From NCBI GenBank assembly GCA_049999725.1, contig JBNGIS010008018.1:1-45668 (forward strand): a stretch of DNA of 45,668 nt, given 5' to 3'. This document shows, in pieces, positions 11,441-22,458 of this stretch. The notes beneath the pieces are model-generated. The model searched no databases and was not told the origin of the DNA. It worked only from the letters and a program-made list of their open reading frames with translations. The position numbers and the translations under genes are program-made. Every line of letters begins with the position of its first letter. The first letter of the stretch is position 1. The stretch comes from Haplomitrium mnioides (Eukaryota; Marchantiophyta; Haplomitriopsida; Calobryales).

Positions 11441-12480
11441 CCAGTTAAATGATTCCAAGGCAAAGATTTGGAGCAAACAGTTTTCAATAGATAAATTTTG
11501 GTTACCTGCGGATGGTGTTTGTCAACTCAAGTGCCTACATGAAGTGGACACAAAAAATTTGAGTTCAATGTTGACTCCTTTCAAGGCATATTTTGAAATC
11601 AAACGATCTCAAAAAGAAGAAAGAGAAGTGGATGCCGAGAAAGTGGTATTTTCAATAAGGGACAACATAACTGAAAACTGCTACAAGTTTTTTTTTATAG
11701 ATTTTGATACTCAATGGTGGAATGACTTCTTTCTTGCCCAACAAGAGATTGTGGCCCACATTCTTGAAAACAAAATACAATGACTCAAAGTAGAATTTAC
11801 CTTTCTACCTTCACAACAATCAAACACTTGCAATGATTCTCAAAATGTTTGTCTAGGTTCTCAGCTTGATGCTCAACAGGCAAAAGAAGATACTTTAGTA
11901 CAACAAATACTTTCTACATGTCGAGCAATCTATGATGGAGCACCTAGGCCGCGAGAAGGGATAATACTCGATACAGGCATAAATTCGACAATCTACATGA
12001 GATGAAAGCTAGAATGTTTATTTGTGTTGTTGCATCTCGGGGTCCAAAGGGCAGACTATTTTGGGTTGCCAAAGTTCTTAAAGTTTTGTCATTTGATGAG
12101 GAAGATCCCCCAAACCCGAAACAAATACAAGTTCAATGGTTTGTTTGTTTGACTGAAGATGCATTTTTTGGACAATACTCCCTAGAAAAAATAGCAGCAA
12201 CAAAAGGGAAATGCAAATCCAAGTTACATATTGATGTACTTGATGCGACACAAATCATGATTATGTTATTTGATTTTCTTCTTATCCAAAAAAGCCAATT
12301 GAAGAAAACCACTCTAGCTACCATTAAAGTAAATCTATTTTAGTACGAAAGACAAAAAACCCTCAATCCTAAAATGTTTCAAAGAGATTCAATCATTGTC
12401 ATTAACATAGAGATAGATCAAGCAAACCTTGATGAATCTTTTGAAGCTAAATCGGAAGAAGTCTAGACGAGTGACTAAAG
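11433..12480 (+). pseudogene. Copy A: C-terminal part of DUF7869-type transposase
   Basis: The decayed frame includes LNDSKAKIWSKQ, the WWNDFFLAQQEIVAHIL block near 11720-11770 and, after a TGA, the C-terminal module MKARMFICVVAS...GRLFWVAKVLKV...VQWF at 12002-12145. The reading frame ends around TSD-stop at 12477. The C-terminal module resembles small beta-barrel domains that finish other members of this family (inference). Open segments 11544-11783 and 12002-12343 belong to this one coding region. Confidence 0.75.
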
Positions 12481-13925
12481 TCATTTAAGAATTTTGTTCT
12501 ATATTTTGTATTCTCAACTTGTTGAATTTTTCTGCCACTTTAAACTTTTTACTGTAAATCATTCCAATTTGAATGTTATTCTCTGTAAATGAAACTTAAA
12601 ATCTTTAGTTAGTATTTTTATTTTCTTTGTAAAAATATTTTCTTCTCCAAAATATAAGTATGTTGTTTCCAACTTTATTGTTTTCTAGAAGAGTTTAGGG
12701 TTATTGTCTCGCTCAAGCATTTGCCTAAATTGACCAACTATTTTTTTCATGTTAGGATTTTGATATATAACTTAAAACCTTTAGCGCAGTTTGACTCACA
12801 CGTAGAGCTTTGTATTCATTTTACTTTAGATTCCAAATAATAAATCAAAATCTTTTACGTGCGTTGAGAGTTTGTTGCAAAAAATAGAATGTTGTGCATA
12901 CAAAAACTCTTCTACGGAGTCTAAAACCTACGTTCTTGCTAGTCTTTGTTGTGGAATGTTCAGATGGTGAGCTCAAATTCCTACGCGCGCATAAACTTTG
13001 AGGTGGAGTGTTCACATTTTGAGTTTGGATTCCTATGCGCGCATAGACTTTGGGGTGGAAGTCCAAGCCTTCCACAAGTTCTACTTCTCATATACAACCC
13101 TCAAGCTTCTTCATACAAAGACCACCAATTACAACTTGGTTTGTACACAAGTCATAAACTTTTTTAAAGATCTTGAGACTTTTTTTGGTTGAATCAAGTC
13201 TAAAACTTGGAGATGTTTCTTATTTACACTCTTAATTCAATCTCCTTAGCTACTGCCTTTTTGATTCTAAACTATTATGCGTTTGTGTATATGCTTCATT
13301 GAATTATGAAATATTTTTAAATGTTGAAACCGTTTTTAAAGCCTACGTTAACTTTGGCGTCCATGGTTTTCTACTACAAGTGAATTCTTCTTTCTTGCTT
13401 GAACTTTAAAATAAAGCTGCTAAATCCATGCAATGTTTCATTTTCTTTGTTTTTGTGTTTACCATTGTAAACTCATTCTCTTGATTTCTAGTCCCATTGG
13501 GTTTTTTCTTTATGTTTTGTAATTTTTTTCCAAAAAAAAAGTTTGAAAGAGCACCATGTCTACTCTCGCCTAGAGTTTGTGCAATCAAACATATTTGAAA
13601 ATAGTTTCTTGTGACGTGTATTTAAATTTTTGGGCTTAGAATTGTAATCAATGATAAATGCAATTTTTTGGTGAAAACTTACCATAGTTTTTATACTTTT
13701 CATCAAATTTGAGTTTTCCAATATTTTCATAAAAACTAATAATATTGATTGATTTTGCATAACAAAATTGACTCTTGCTCTATCATGCTTATTGAAATGG
13801 CCAAAAACAACTCTCAAAAACTCATGTACTGTTTGTTTTTAAAAAATAACCTTGCTTTTCATGTGTTTTGATCTAAAAAATCACAATTCCCCCCTCAAAA
13901 AGTTCATGTTTTAAGTAGCTTGTTC
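12481..13925 (+). other. Copy A noncoding 3' region
   Basis: AT-rich sequence homologous to 15475-16880 (B), 34969-36360 (C) and 40740-42300 (D). It includes a subterminal block at 12855-13070 with several ATGCGCGCATAGACTTTG-type near-palindromes and a promoter-like or 3'-UTR-like remainder. I see no gene. Confidence 0.7.
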
Positions 13926-13939
13926 CTAGTTCAAAGTAG

Positions 13940-15470
13940 TGGCTGTTGTTGGTGTTTTAATATTCAATCATGCTCTTTCTTCAAGGGTCTTCTTAACCTA
14001 TGGAAACTTGAGAAGCGATTCTAGTTTGACAACTACGTTGCTCTATAAAATATTATGTGACTTTGAAGGGCTGTTGCTTCCAGTATCTTCAATTGGACAA
14101 TACAATATAAGAGAATATGAATTCCATCTTATTTGGATATCTTGGTCTCTTTATTGCCAAGAATCTTTTCCAAAAAATCAAGGTAGGATTTCTCATGGTT
14201 GGTCATACTCATGATCAAATCAATCAATTGTTCAACAAATTTTTGAAACGTTTGAAATGTGTCAAGGCTTTCACGATTACAAATCTTAGCAAGGCGCTAA
14301 AATTATCATATAATCCTAAACCTCAAGTAACTCTTGGATAGAAACTTGAGATTTTAAAATGTTCATGCAATAATGTCCCTCTCTGGTTCAAAGGCTGCAG
14401 GATATTACCGTTAGTCACAATTCAAGTTCTAGTTGAATGATTCCAAGGCAAAGATTTGGAGCAAACAGTTTTGAACAGTTGAATTTTGGTTACCTCTGGA
14501 GGGTATATGTCAACTCAAGTGCCTACCAAAAGTGGACAGAAAATTTTTTAAGTTCAATGTTGATTCCTCTCAAGGCATATTTTGAAATCAAATGATCTCC
14601 AAAGGAAAATAGAAGTAGATGCCAAGAAAGTGGTCTTTGCAATAAGAGACAACATAAGTGAAAACTGCTACAAGTTCTTTACAAATTTTGATATTCAATG
14701 GTAGAATGACTTTTTTGTTGCCCAACAAGAGATTGCGGCTTACATCCTTGAAAGAAAAGAACGAGGACTCAAAGCAAAATTCATCTTTCCACCTTTACAA
14801 TTGGCAAGTACTTGTAATGATTCTCAAAATGCTCATCTAGGTTTTTAGTTTGATACTCAACAGATTAAAGAAGATGCTCTAGTAGAACATATACTTTCTA
14901 CACATTGAGAAATTTATAATAGAGCACCTCGGCCGCGAGAAGGGACTATTTCACACAACACTAGATACGAGCATAAATTTGACAACCTATCTGAGATGAA
15001 AGCCAAGATGGTTATTTTTGTTGTTCTATCACTCGATCCAAAGGGTAGACTGTTTTGGATTGTCAAAGTCCTCAAAGTTTTGTTATTTGATGAGGAGAAG
15101 CCTCCAAACCCAAAACAAATACGTGTTCAATGGTTTGCTTGTGAAGATGAGGATGCATTTTTTGGACAATATTTCCCAAAAGAAATAGTAGCAACAAAAA
15201 GGAAATCTAAGTTATATATTGATGTACTTGACATAATACAAATCAAGATTTTGTCTTTTGATTTTCTTCTCACACAAAGAAACCAATTGAGAATAACCAC
15301 TCTAGCTACCATTAAATCAATTTTGTTTGAGTACAAAAGGCAATCAACTGTGATGTGTTTGAAAGAGATTCAATCAACAATATTAACACTGAGGCATATT
15401 GTGCTAATATTTATGAATCTTCTAAAGTTGAATTCAAAGAAGTTGACACGAGTGACTAAAGTCAATTAAG
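13940..15470 (+). pseudogene. Copy B: DUF7869-type transposase fragment
   Basis: Across three frames the sequence retains IFNHALSSRVFLTY, the QLDN-like segment (here decayed to IGQYNIREYE), FGYLGLFIAKNLF and the well-kept KVGFLMVGHTHDQINQLFNK at 14180-14245. The C-terminal module is open over 14996-15469 (MVIFVVLSLDPKGRLFWIVK, VQWFACEDEDAFFGQYF). The GHTHDQI signature is one reason I place the family. Frameshifts and stops make it non-coding today. Confidence 0.75.
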
Positions 15471-16901
15471 AATCTCATTGTATGTTGAGTAATTTAAGTT
15501 TATATTATAATTTAAGATTATTATTTTATAAAGTAACTTAGAATGTTTTGAAGGAATTTGTTGAATTTTTCCGCCACCTTGAACTTTTTAGTGTAAATCA
15601 TTTCAAGTTGATTGTTATTCTCTATGAATGAAACTTGAATCTTTAGTTAATATTTTCATTTGGTTTGCGAAATATTTTCTCATAAAAAATGTAGCTATTT
15701 AATCTTTTGCTTCAAAGGACTTTGATGTAAAACTTGAAACTTTCAGTGCACTTTCACTCAGATGTAGAGCTTTGTACACGTTTTACTTTTAGATTTTGAA
15801 CCAAAACAAAATCTTTAGCCTGCATAAAGTTTGTTCCAAAAAATAGAACCTTTAGCGCCATATACTTGGTTGTAGAAGTCTGAAGCATGGACTTTGATGC
15901 GCAAGTCAAAACTTTGTGCGCACAAAGACTCTGCTGCGGAATATAAAACCTAGATTCAACATTGTCTTTGTTGCCAAGTGTCTAGATGTTGAGTTCGGAT
16001 TCCCATGCACGCATAGAATTTTGTGTTGATTGTTCAGATGTTGAGCTCAGATTCCTATGCGTACATAGACTTTCTTTGCATAGAGTTTAGATTCTACTTT
16101 GCTCAAAGACTCTCTTATAGATGTCGAAACTTTTTTTGTAGACTCTTGTTAAAAAATTGGAGATATGGCTTGTTTACACTCTTAAGTAAATCTCTAAAAC
16201 CATTGCCTTTTTGATTCTGAACTATGACACCTTTGTGTATATGATTCTCTAAACTAAAGAAGATTTTTAATTGTTGAAACCTTCTAAAATGTTCCCACTG
16301 TAACCTTTGTGCTAATAGATTTTCATTTACAAAACAAAGCTTCCTTCTTGCTTGAACTTGAAATAAGAGCTCTGAAATCTATGCAATGTTTTGTTTTGTT
16401 GGTTTTTGTGCCTTACAGTTCCAAACTCATTCCCTTGACTCTTAATCCACTTAGGTATTTTCCTCATGTTTTCTAATTTTTTTTTCCAAAAAATAGGTTT
16501 CAAGGAGCACCTTGTCTATACATGCATAGAATTTGTGCAACCAAACTTATTTCAAAATAACTTATTTTGATGTGTATTTCAATTTTTTAGCTTCTAAATG
16601 TTATCAATGATAAGTGCAAAATTATTGTGAAAACATGCTATTATTTGTATACTTTTCATCGATTTTGAGATATTCTTAGCTTTTATAAAAACCAAGAATA
16701 TCGATTGATTTTGGATATTGAAATTGATTCTCTTTCAATCATGGTTGTTAAAATGGCAAAAAATAAAGCTCCAAAACTTACAGAGGTTTTTTTTTTTTCA
16801 AAAATAACCTCGTTTTCTTTTGGTCAAAAACTACGTTTTTTTCCTATTAAAAATAGTTCATGTTTTGAGTAGCTTTTTCTTGGTTCAAAGTAGAAGTTGT
16901 T
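13940..16901 (+). mobile_element. Copy B of the DUF7869-type element (5'-truncated)
   Basis: Copy B starts within the transposase catalytic region (VGVLIFNHALS, 13942), directly joined to the right end of copy A. It continues through the C-terminal module, the 3' region and a diverged terminal inverted repeat (TTGGTTCAAAGTAGAAGTTG, 16880-16899). It is more diverged from A and C than they are from each other, so it is an older insertion or another subfamily. To its right lies a Ty3/gypsy integrase fragment. I cannot identify a target duplication because the left end is missing. Confidence 0.8.
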
Positions 16902-17480
16902 TAAGATTGTTGTAGTAGATAAGATTTCATTGGACAAAAAGGTATTTGCAGCACTATGGGCTTATCAAACGACACAAAAAACATCTACAAAGAAGACACT
17001 TTATTTCTTAGTTTATGAGATGCATGCGATAATGCTTGTAGAGTTGGCTATTCTGACATTGCAAGTACAAATTACTGAAAGACAGCCAACTAAAGAGAGG
17101 GATTGACAACAAACTCAAGATATTACTAAGTTAGAAGAAGAGAAGACAATAAGTTTGGAAAAGAATGCAAAGATTTAGTGGTAGAGGAAGTGGAAACATG
17201 ATCAGAATCTGAGATTATCAATGGTAAAAGAAGATGACTTGGTGTTGATCTATGATTCTCGATATCAATTGTTTCTTGGAAAACTTCATACAAGATAGGA
17301 AGGTCATTTTCATGTTTTGAAAGTGCATGAGAATGGATCAGTTGAGTTTTGTACTTTGGAAGGAAAATTATTGCCTACTCAAATCAATGGTTATCAATTG
17401 AAGAAGTACTACCCCAAAAAAGATGCTTACGAGGACTTTGCGCAATGGAGAGGGGGAATCTTTGATGAAATGTATTAATG
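16902..17480 (+). pseudogene. Ty3/gypsy integrase C-terminal fragment
   Basis: The frame from 16897 reads VFAALWAYQTTQKTST...LVYEMHAIMLVELAI, the classic block after the integrase core in Ty3/gypsy elements (ALWAYRTT...LVYG..AVLPVE). Further on, EDDLVLIYDSRY, LGKLHT and HFHVLKVHENGSVEFCTLEG match the post-core W-K-barrel-like region. Frameshifts and stops interrupt it. It borders the right end of transposon copy B, so reverse transcriptase and most of the integrase are absent from this window. Confidence 0.8.
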
Positions 17481-19024
17481 CACCGTTAGTTTTCATTATG
17501 GTGTGAAGTGGAAAGTAATGAAGAAGTTTTGAATGATTTTTTTTGTGCTCCATCAATGCAAATATGGCAAGAGGTTGAAGAGGTATTAGAGTTGCATCGC
17601 AAAGGTCAAAGCAAAAGAAGACTTTGCTCTGTGAGATTCTTGACGACGAGAAAGATAGAATTTCTAAAGAAATCAAAAGAGTGCAAGAAATCAAGATGAG
17701 ACGTGAAGAAAGACACCCATGAGTGTTGAAGTGACCAGCTAAAAGTTTTCATTTGCCAAAGATCTCTTACGACCTGAGAAAGTGTTTGATGAAGAGAGGT
17801 TTGTGGGGGCTCTTTAGCAAGACTTGGGCGGTGGATATGTCACCAGTATTTTGGAAGGTGGAGATCATACAAATGAATGTGAAGGAGTTAGAGATCATCA
17901 TGGTGATCCAGAAAGCTTCAATACAGTTCATCAAAGATTCGATCAGAAATGTGTATGGGTTAGTGGAGGAAGATTGCCCTAGCAAGTAGCTACAAGGAGA
18001 CGAGCATTTGGCTTACTTGGTGACAAATCATAGCAACACAAATGATGAGTATAGGATTCCAGAAGTGCGAGATATGTTGGCACAAGAGTTTATCAAGTTA
18101 TGAGGACATCTTCTATTCCAACCAAAGTTTCATTATATGTCAAAGGCTAATTTCATTTTCTTGTTGAACGTTTGGAAGGGCCACACTAACAAGATAGCAG
18201 AGTTTATTCAAGCAAAGCAAGACGAACTCAATGGACAATGTCGTCATTAGATCCCAATTTTAGTGATGAAGTAGAGTCGTATCACCAAAAGAAGCCATAT
18301 GTCAGGATGTCAAAGAGGGCAAGAATGGAGCAAGCATTGTGGAGGCCAATTGAGCCAACGACTAGTGTGATTATTCCAAGTGGAGAAGGTCCGTCGGGAA
18401 ACCCAATCGAAGGTTGGAGAACAGAGAGAGTTGCTACTGCTGCTATTGATGTAGCTAATATGATAGATGATTCAAATCATGGGAGCGAATGTTGGCTTGA
18501 GTCTATACTTCTTTAGAGGAGATCCAGAGATGGTTAAGAGAGACAAAGGCGGAGAAAAGAACAATGGGAACTTTGGAAGTAATTTCAATTGACATAGGAT
18601 GTGTAAGAAGCGTGAGGGAAAACATGGTGGAAGCATTGTTGAGAAATTCTTCAGTGGTGGGGCCGATAAGGGGGCCGATATCATAAGGAAATAGAGAAAT
18701 GGGAATGGTTCCAATGTTGTCAAGTCCAATTGTGAGGGAGCTAGAAGCTGGAGAAGACACAGTAGTGCCAGTAGTGGCCGAGATGGTGAATGAGTTGAAT
18801 GATAAAATAAGTACCGATGAGGAGACCAATTCAAAAGTGAAGACTAGAAGGTACATTTACAAAGAGTGGTTTGAAGGATGAAAAGGAGACAAGATTGATT
18901 GACATCCAAGATCGGATAGTTAAGGAAATAGAAGGCTGAAATAGAGAGAATTTGGATGGAGAAGTTGGAGTAGAAGAAAAGAGAAGCTTCTTAGGGGATG
19001 GAGATAAAAGCACAATTGGCGAGT
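17481..19024 (+). pseudogene. Ty3/gypsy accessory region, left half
   Basis: Downstream of the integrase are fragmented charged frames, for example IPEVRDMLAQEFIKL and KFHYMSKANFIFLLNVWKGH (about 18055-18185) and MSSLDPNFSDEVESYHQKKP (18238). I do not recognise a named family. Ty3/gypsy elements of several plant lineages carry an extra frame here, which would fit. The segment is interrupted at 19024/19025 by element C and resumes at 36387 (or 36391, depending on the duplication). With the insertion removed, the sequence reads MEIKAQLAS then MTT, stop, LMDQWREITQLQSQVGD in one frame. Confidence 0.5.
19021..19024 (+). repeat. Target-site duplication GAGT (left) of element C
   Basis: GAGT (or GAGTA if the next A is counted) precedes the inverted repeat starting AACAACC. 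The same bases follow the right inverted repeat at 36387-36390. Confidence 0.8.
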
Positions 19025-19050
19025 AACAACCAATACTTTGAACTAGGAAC
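19025..19050 (+). repeat. Left terminal inverted repeat of element C
   Basis: Shares TACTTTGAACTAG and the outer AACAACC with the reverse complement of 36361-36386. Similarity stops after about 26 bases, so the repeat is short. Confidence 0.85.
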
Positions 19051-19423
19051 CGCTAATGAGTTCTTGTTTCACTTGGTAGTTGCAAATATTATTTTTTTGG
19101 TGATTTGGCATTAAAAAACATCAATTTTACATTTGTGATCTTTTTTTCTCAAAGAAAATTGTTTTTTAGAAATACAAATTGTGTATTTTGCATTGAGATT
19201 ATATTTTAACAATTTCTTTATAATGAACACCTAACAAGCATTTTAGTTGTTGAAATATTTGATTAAAACCTCTCACTATTGTGAATGCACTAAATTCATC
19301 AAAAATTAAATAAAACATATATATTTTTTATGAAAACAATTATATGCAAATGTGGATGTCTATTCACGTAGAGACTTTGAGCCAGACTATAAGCATTGTA
19401 GTTGTTAAATCCTAAGCAAGCAT
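19051..19423 (+). other. AT-rich left subterminal region of element C
   Basis: AT-rich sequence with T and A runs between the inverted repeat and the first near-palindrome array. I see no gene or named motif. Confidence 0.6.
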
Positions 19424-19760
19424 AGACTCCAAACTAGAACCCTAAAGCCTATGCTTGCATAGACTCCGAACGAGAATCCTAAAGCCTATGCGTGCAAAGA
19501 CTCTAAACAAGAACAATGAAGCTAGACACACGTAGACTCCGAACAAGAACCCTAAAGCCTATGCATGGCTAGACTCTAAACAAGAACCCTAAAACCTATG
19601 CGCGCATAGACTTTAAACGAGAGCCCTAAAGCTTATGTGTGTAGCGACTTTGAACAAGAACCTTAAAGCTTATGTTCGCATAGACTCTAATAAGAACCCT
19701 AAAGCCTAGGCGGATAGAGATTGCTAAAGCTCATGTGCGCATGGACTCCAAGCCCAAGTG
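19424..19760 (+). repeat. Left subterminal minisatellite
   Basis: About nine units, period roughly 40 bases, of the pattern CTATGCGCGCATAGACTC plus AAACAAGAACCCTAAAG. The GC-rich core is self-complementary (CTATGCGCGCATAG). Related cores occur in the introns and at the right end of the same element, which argues for a function in the element and against random satellite growth. Confidence 0.8.
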
Positions 19761-19921
19761 CACAAAAACTACAAATGATTCTTACACTAGCAATCGACTT
19801 CAAACCACTCTTATGTGCATCAAATTGAATCGTGATAAAATGGATTTGATGTGCAACAAGTTGAAACTTTAGCAAATAAAAATTTGTAGAAAAAAAATAC
19901 TTTGTTAACAAAACAATTTGT

Positions 19922-20553
19922 TCAAATAGATGCTCGGGCTCTATCCTCTTTGGGAGGAATTGTCTCATCTAAATCCAATGGCTGAGCATTTGCAGCCGCT
20001 AGAGAGTCTTGTCGACACTTTCCAGTCTCGAAGATAGCAACAGAATCACCAGTAGCACTTGTAGTACCAGGAGGAACATGGTTCTTATAGTATGCATATA
20101 CTATCTCTGACTCTGTCACATCAAATGGCAAGGAAGTCATCGTCAAAACTCTCTGAAGAATGTAGATAGACTGACGTCTATCATATTCCACCACAATGTA
20201 GTTTTGCATTAGCTTTAAAGCATAGACAAAGCATGTGATTGACCTAGAGCAAAGATCTAAGATCCAATCTTGCTCTGTTGATAAATGGTCAATGAAAAAT
20301 TTGTAAAGAGCCTACGATTGTTTCATAAACATTGATAGGAGCATAATCTCCTAAATGTTTAAGTTTTGCCGAAACCGCAGAACAACTAAAAACACTATGC
20401 ATTATTTGCCGAGGTAGACCAGTCGCAAGAGCAGGCTGCAAATTACAAAGTCTCATGCTCATCTTTCCTTCTTTCATCCAGTAGCCCACAACCCAATACT
20501 CGTAGGCGTGTGCCATTCTAGGACCATCGGAATGATGAATGTTGCTTTTGACA
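19922..20553 (-). pseudogene. Methyltransferase gene exon 4, motif I and C-terminus
   Basis: Acceptor TTTTTACAG|TGTC at 20554/20553 completes the split codon of exon 3, leaving a 97-base intron. The frame includes HAYEYWVVGYWMKEGKM and, after a one-base frameshift near 20305, DWILDLCSRSITC (20231-20262) and IVVEYDRRQS (about 20169-20198). This matches motif I (D-x-x-x-G-S-G-T) and the following acidic strand (E-x-D-x-R/Q) of N6/N4 methylases. The first Gly of GSG is now Arg and the second Ile, abolishing S-adenosylmethionine binding. It ends with a Pro/acid-rich tail and TAG at 19922. Confidence 0.75.
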
Positions 20554-20650
20554 CTGTAAAAAGAAAAACAAACAAATCAAACACTATAAACAAAGTGCAT
20601 GAAAAGTAAAAAAGAGTAACTAGAAACTAAAGAATCAAAGAACAACTTAC

Positions 20651-21203
20651 AAGATGTTGTAGTCAATGGCATAGCAAACTTCCGAAAAGGCATCATCGAC
20701 AATGCCAAATTGTTGCGACAAATGTATAATTACAAAAGACCAAAACTTCAACGTTGTGTCTGCCGCAAAAGATGAAACCATGTCAAAAATATCATCTTTG
20801 GAAAAAGGTTCCGAATTGTCATGCTTACATTCCTTAAGACTATAACCGTAAGGAATATCCGCAGTTGCCAAAGTGAACCACCTAGGTTTCACAAAGCCCT
20901 TCAACTAATGAGCACTATCCTTCTTATGGACTTGGTAAAATGCCATGTTGAGACCATTGACATAGGACAATAAGTCCTTGTCCTTGTCTCTCACAACTCC
21001 ATCAGTTGGAAGAGATGCAGCATTGCTTTGCTGCCTTGATCTCCACTCTCTAGCTTTTTGGCAATGAAGAAGAAAAGCTGGAGGATAGGAAATGAGTGTG
21101 AGGCTTGGTTCTAATCTTTTAGGGCTTCCTCAACCCCTAATCTTTTTTGGCCTTTGGCAACTGTTGTGAATTTTTTCCCCAATTGACAGTTGAACGTTTT
21201 GTC
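20651..21203 (-). pseudogene. Methyltransferase gene exon 3, motif IV
   Basis: The acceptor is uncertain. TATGAG|GACAAA at 21204/21203 keeps phase 0 and follows a long T run. After two frameshifts the frame reads LLSYVNGLNMAFYQVHKKDSAH, one TAG (former TGG or CAG), then KPRWFTLATADIPYGY with DIPYG at 20845-20859. In active enzymes this is DPPY, so the first Pro is changed to Ile here. EPFSKDDIFDMVSSFA and LKFWSFVIIHLSQQF follow, as downstream of motif IV in this family. It ends at donor ATCTT|GTAAGT (20651/20650), phase 2. Confidence 0.7.
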
Positions 21204-21289
21204 CTCATACACAAAAAAAAAACAGAAAACAATATGAGGAGACAAAAAGAAATTAAAGACAAGAGAGAGACATTGAATTCCATGCTTGC

Positions 21290-21785
21290 ATAAACAATGA
21301 AGTCAAGGCGCCTAAGGACTTCAAAGTTCATGCACGTAGGGACTTTGATGTTGAGAAAAGCTTAGACTTCAAAGTCCTTGCTCGTCCATGCGTGCATGGA
21401 CTTCAAAGTCCTTGCGCGCTAGGAATTGATAGCCCAAGCCTTCTTGGACTTCGAAGTCCATGCGCACATGGACTTCGCTATCCAGACGCGCATAAACTTT
21501 GCAATCCTTACGCAAAGGGACTTTCCTGTCCAAGTGCGCTTGGACTTCTTAGTCCATGCCGCTTGGAATTCTTACTCCATGCGTGCATGGACCTCTAAGG
21601 CAGGCGTGCTTGGACTCTAAAGTCAAAGAGGGGAAGCACTCCGCAGTCTATGCATGCATAGATTGTAAAGTCCGATTGCGCAAGGACTGCAAAGTCTATG
21701 CGCGCTTGGACTGTGAAGTAAGGCTGCAAAGAGACTAAGAAGTCCATGCGTGCATGGACTTCACAATCCTTGCACAAACAGACTC
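21290..21785 (-). repeat. Intron minisatellite of near-palindromes (methyltransferase intron 2)
   Basis: The intron between 21873 and about 21204 is mostly a tandem array, period roughly 36 bases, alternating direct and inverted versions of GACTTCAAAGTCCATGCGYG. The clearest unit, TCCATGCGTGCATGGA at 21743-21758, is almost a perfect palindrome. More than a dozen units are visible, varying at the centre (GCGCGC, GCGTGC, GCACAT, GCATGC). Confidence 0.85.
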
Positions 21786-21873
21786 AAAACCTATTTTATC
21801 AAAACCAAAGTCAACTTAAAGTAAATTCACTACAACTCCAAAGAAATGAATGTACTGTAAAAAGAAGAACTTA

Positions 21874-22458
21874 CCAAAAGCTTCTCAAAGCTAGAATAGA
21901 AAGCAGCCATCTTGGACTCCTTAGTGTGGAGAGGGTACTCCTCTCTTGCTTCCTTCCAACTACTATAGTAAACTTTTGAAGAAAAATGTTTTACCATAGC
22001 TGCCAAAACTTTATGTCTCTTTGCCTCCTGAGATATTTCATCTATTGAAAGCTCTCCGGCTTCCACCCGCTTCAAAATTGAAATTTTTACTTCGTCAAGA
22101 AGACCTTGAAGGAACCTCCAAGGTGTCCACTCCATATACTCCATTCTAAGAGATCCCTTGGCCTTCGGCTTCTGGCCCTTAACGGTATTCTTCTCCCACA
22201 TAAAAAATAGGCTCTATTGTAGATCCCAGAACTCACCACTTCTGAATGCCAGTTGGAACCAATTGTCATGAGAAGTGACTGTCTTCTCAAGTGTGGACTT
22301 GGGCTTGATCTCTAAGGTTTCCAACACCAATTCTCTTTTCAATTTCTATAATGACACCATCCCGCTCTCCACAAATCTTTGATGCCAATATTCGACCTTT
22401 TAAATAGAGGTCATTTCTAGCTTGTACCTTTCGTTGTAGTTATAATCAGTTGCAAAAA
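21874..22458 (-). pseudogene. Methyltransferase gene exon 2, downstream part
   Basis: On the other side of the nested LTRs the same protein continues with FFIFATDYNYNERYKLEMTS and KVEYWHQRFVES, the helical N-Y-N-E/H-N-rich segment expected after a ParB-like box. A long open helical stretch follows (MEYMEWTPWRFLQGLLDE..., 22201-21874). The exon ends at donor CTTTTG|GTAAGT (21874/21873). Three or so stops interrupt the first 250 bases; the rest is open. Confidence 0.65.
22454..22458. repeat. Target-site duplication AAAAA (left)
   Basis: AAAAA before the TGCGAGCC terminus of the antisense LTR pairs with 28810-28814. It is a weak signal alone because of its simple sequence, but collapsing the pair rejoins the methyltransferase coding sequence. 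Confidence 0.65.

Larger units (their letters stand above)
11433..13948 (+). mobile_element. Copy A of the DUF7869-type element (5'-truncated)
   Basis: Homology with copies B, C and D begins at TTCAAGTT (11433). It runs through the C-terminal part of the transposase, a roughly 1.4-kb AT-rich 3' region and the terminal inverted repeat (CTAGTTCAAAGTAGTGGCTGTT, about 13926-13947). The 5' half, including any methyltransferase gene, is missing, and the left junction lies inside the GGACC array with TTCAAG microhomology. The right end abuts copy B with overlap GTTGTTGGTG, so A and B are fused without intervening sequence. Confidence 0.8.

Noticed and set aside
21392-21777. Overlapping plus- and minus-strand frames with ALGL/HACMD repeats
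   Set aside because: Same cause: near-palindromic minisatellite reads through in several frames.
21290-21785. CRISPR-like array
   Set aside because: Spacing is about 36 bases but units vary at every copy and are themselves near-palindromic with no unique spacers. The context is a plant transposon intron with no cas genes.
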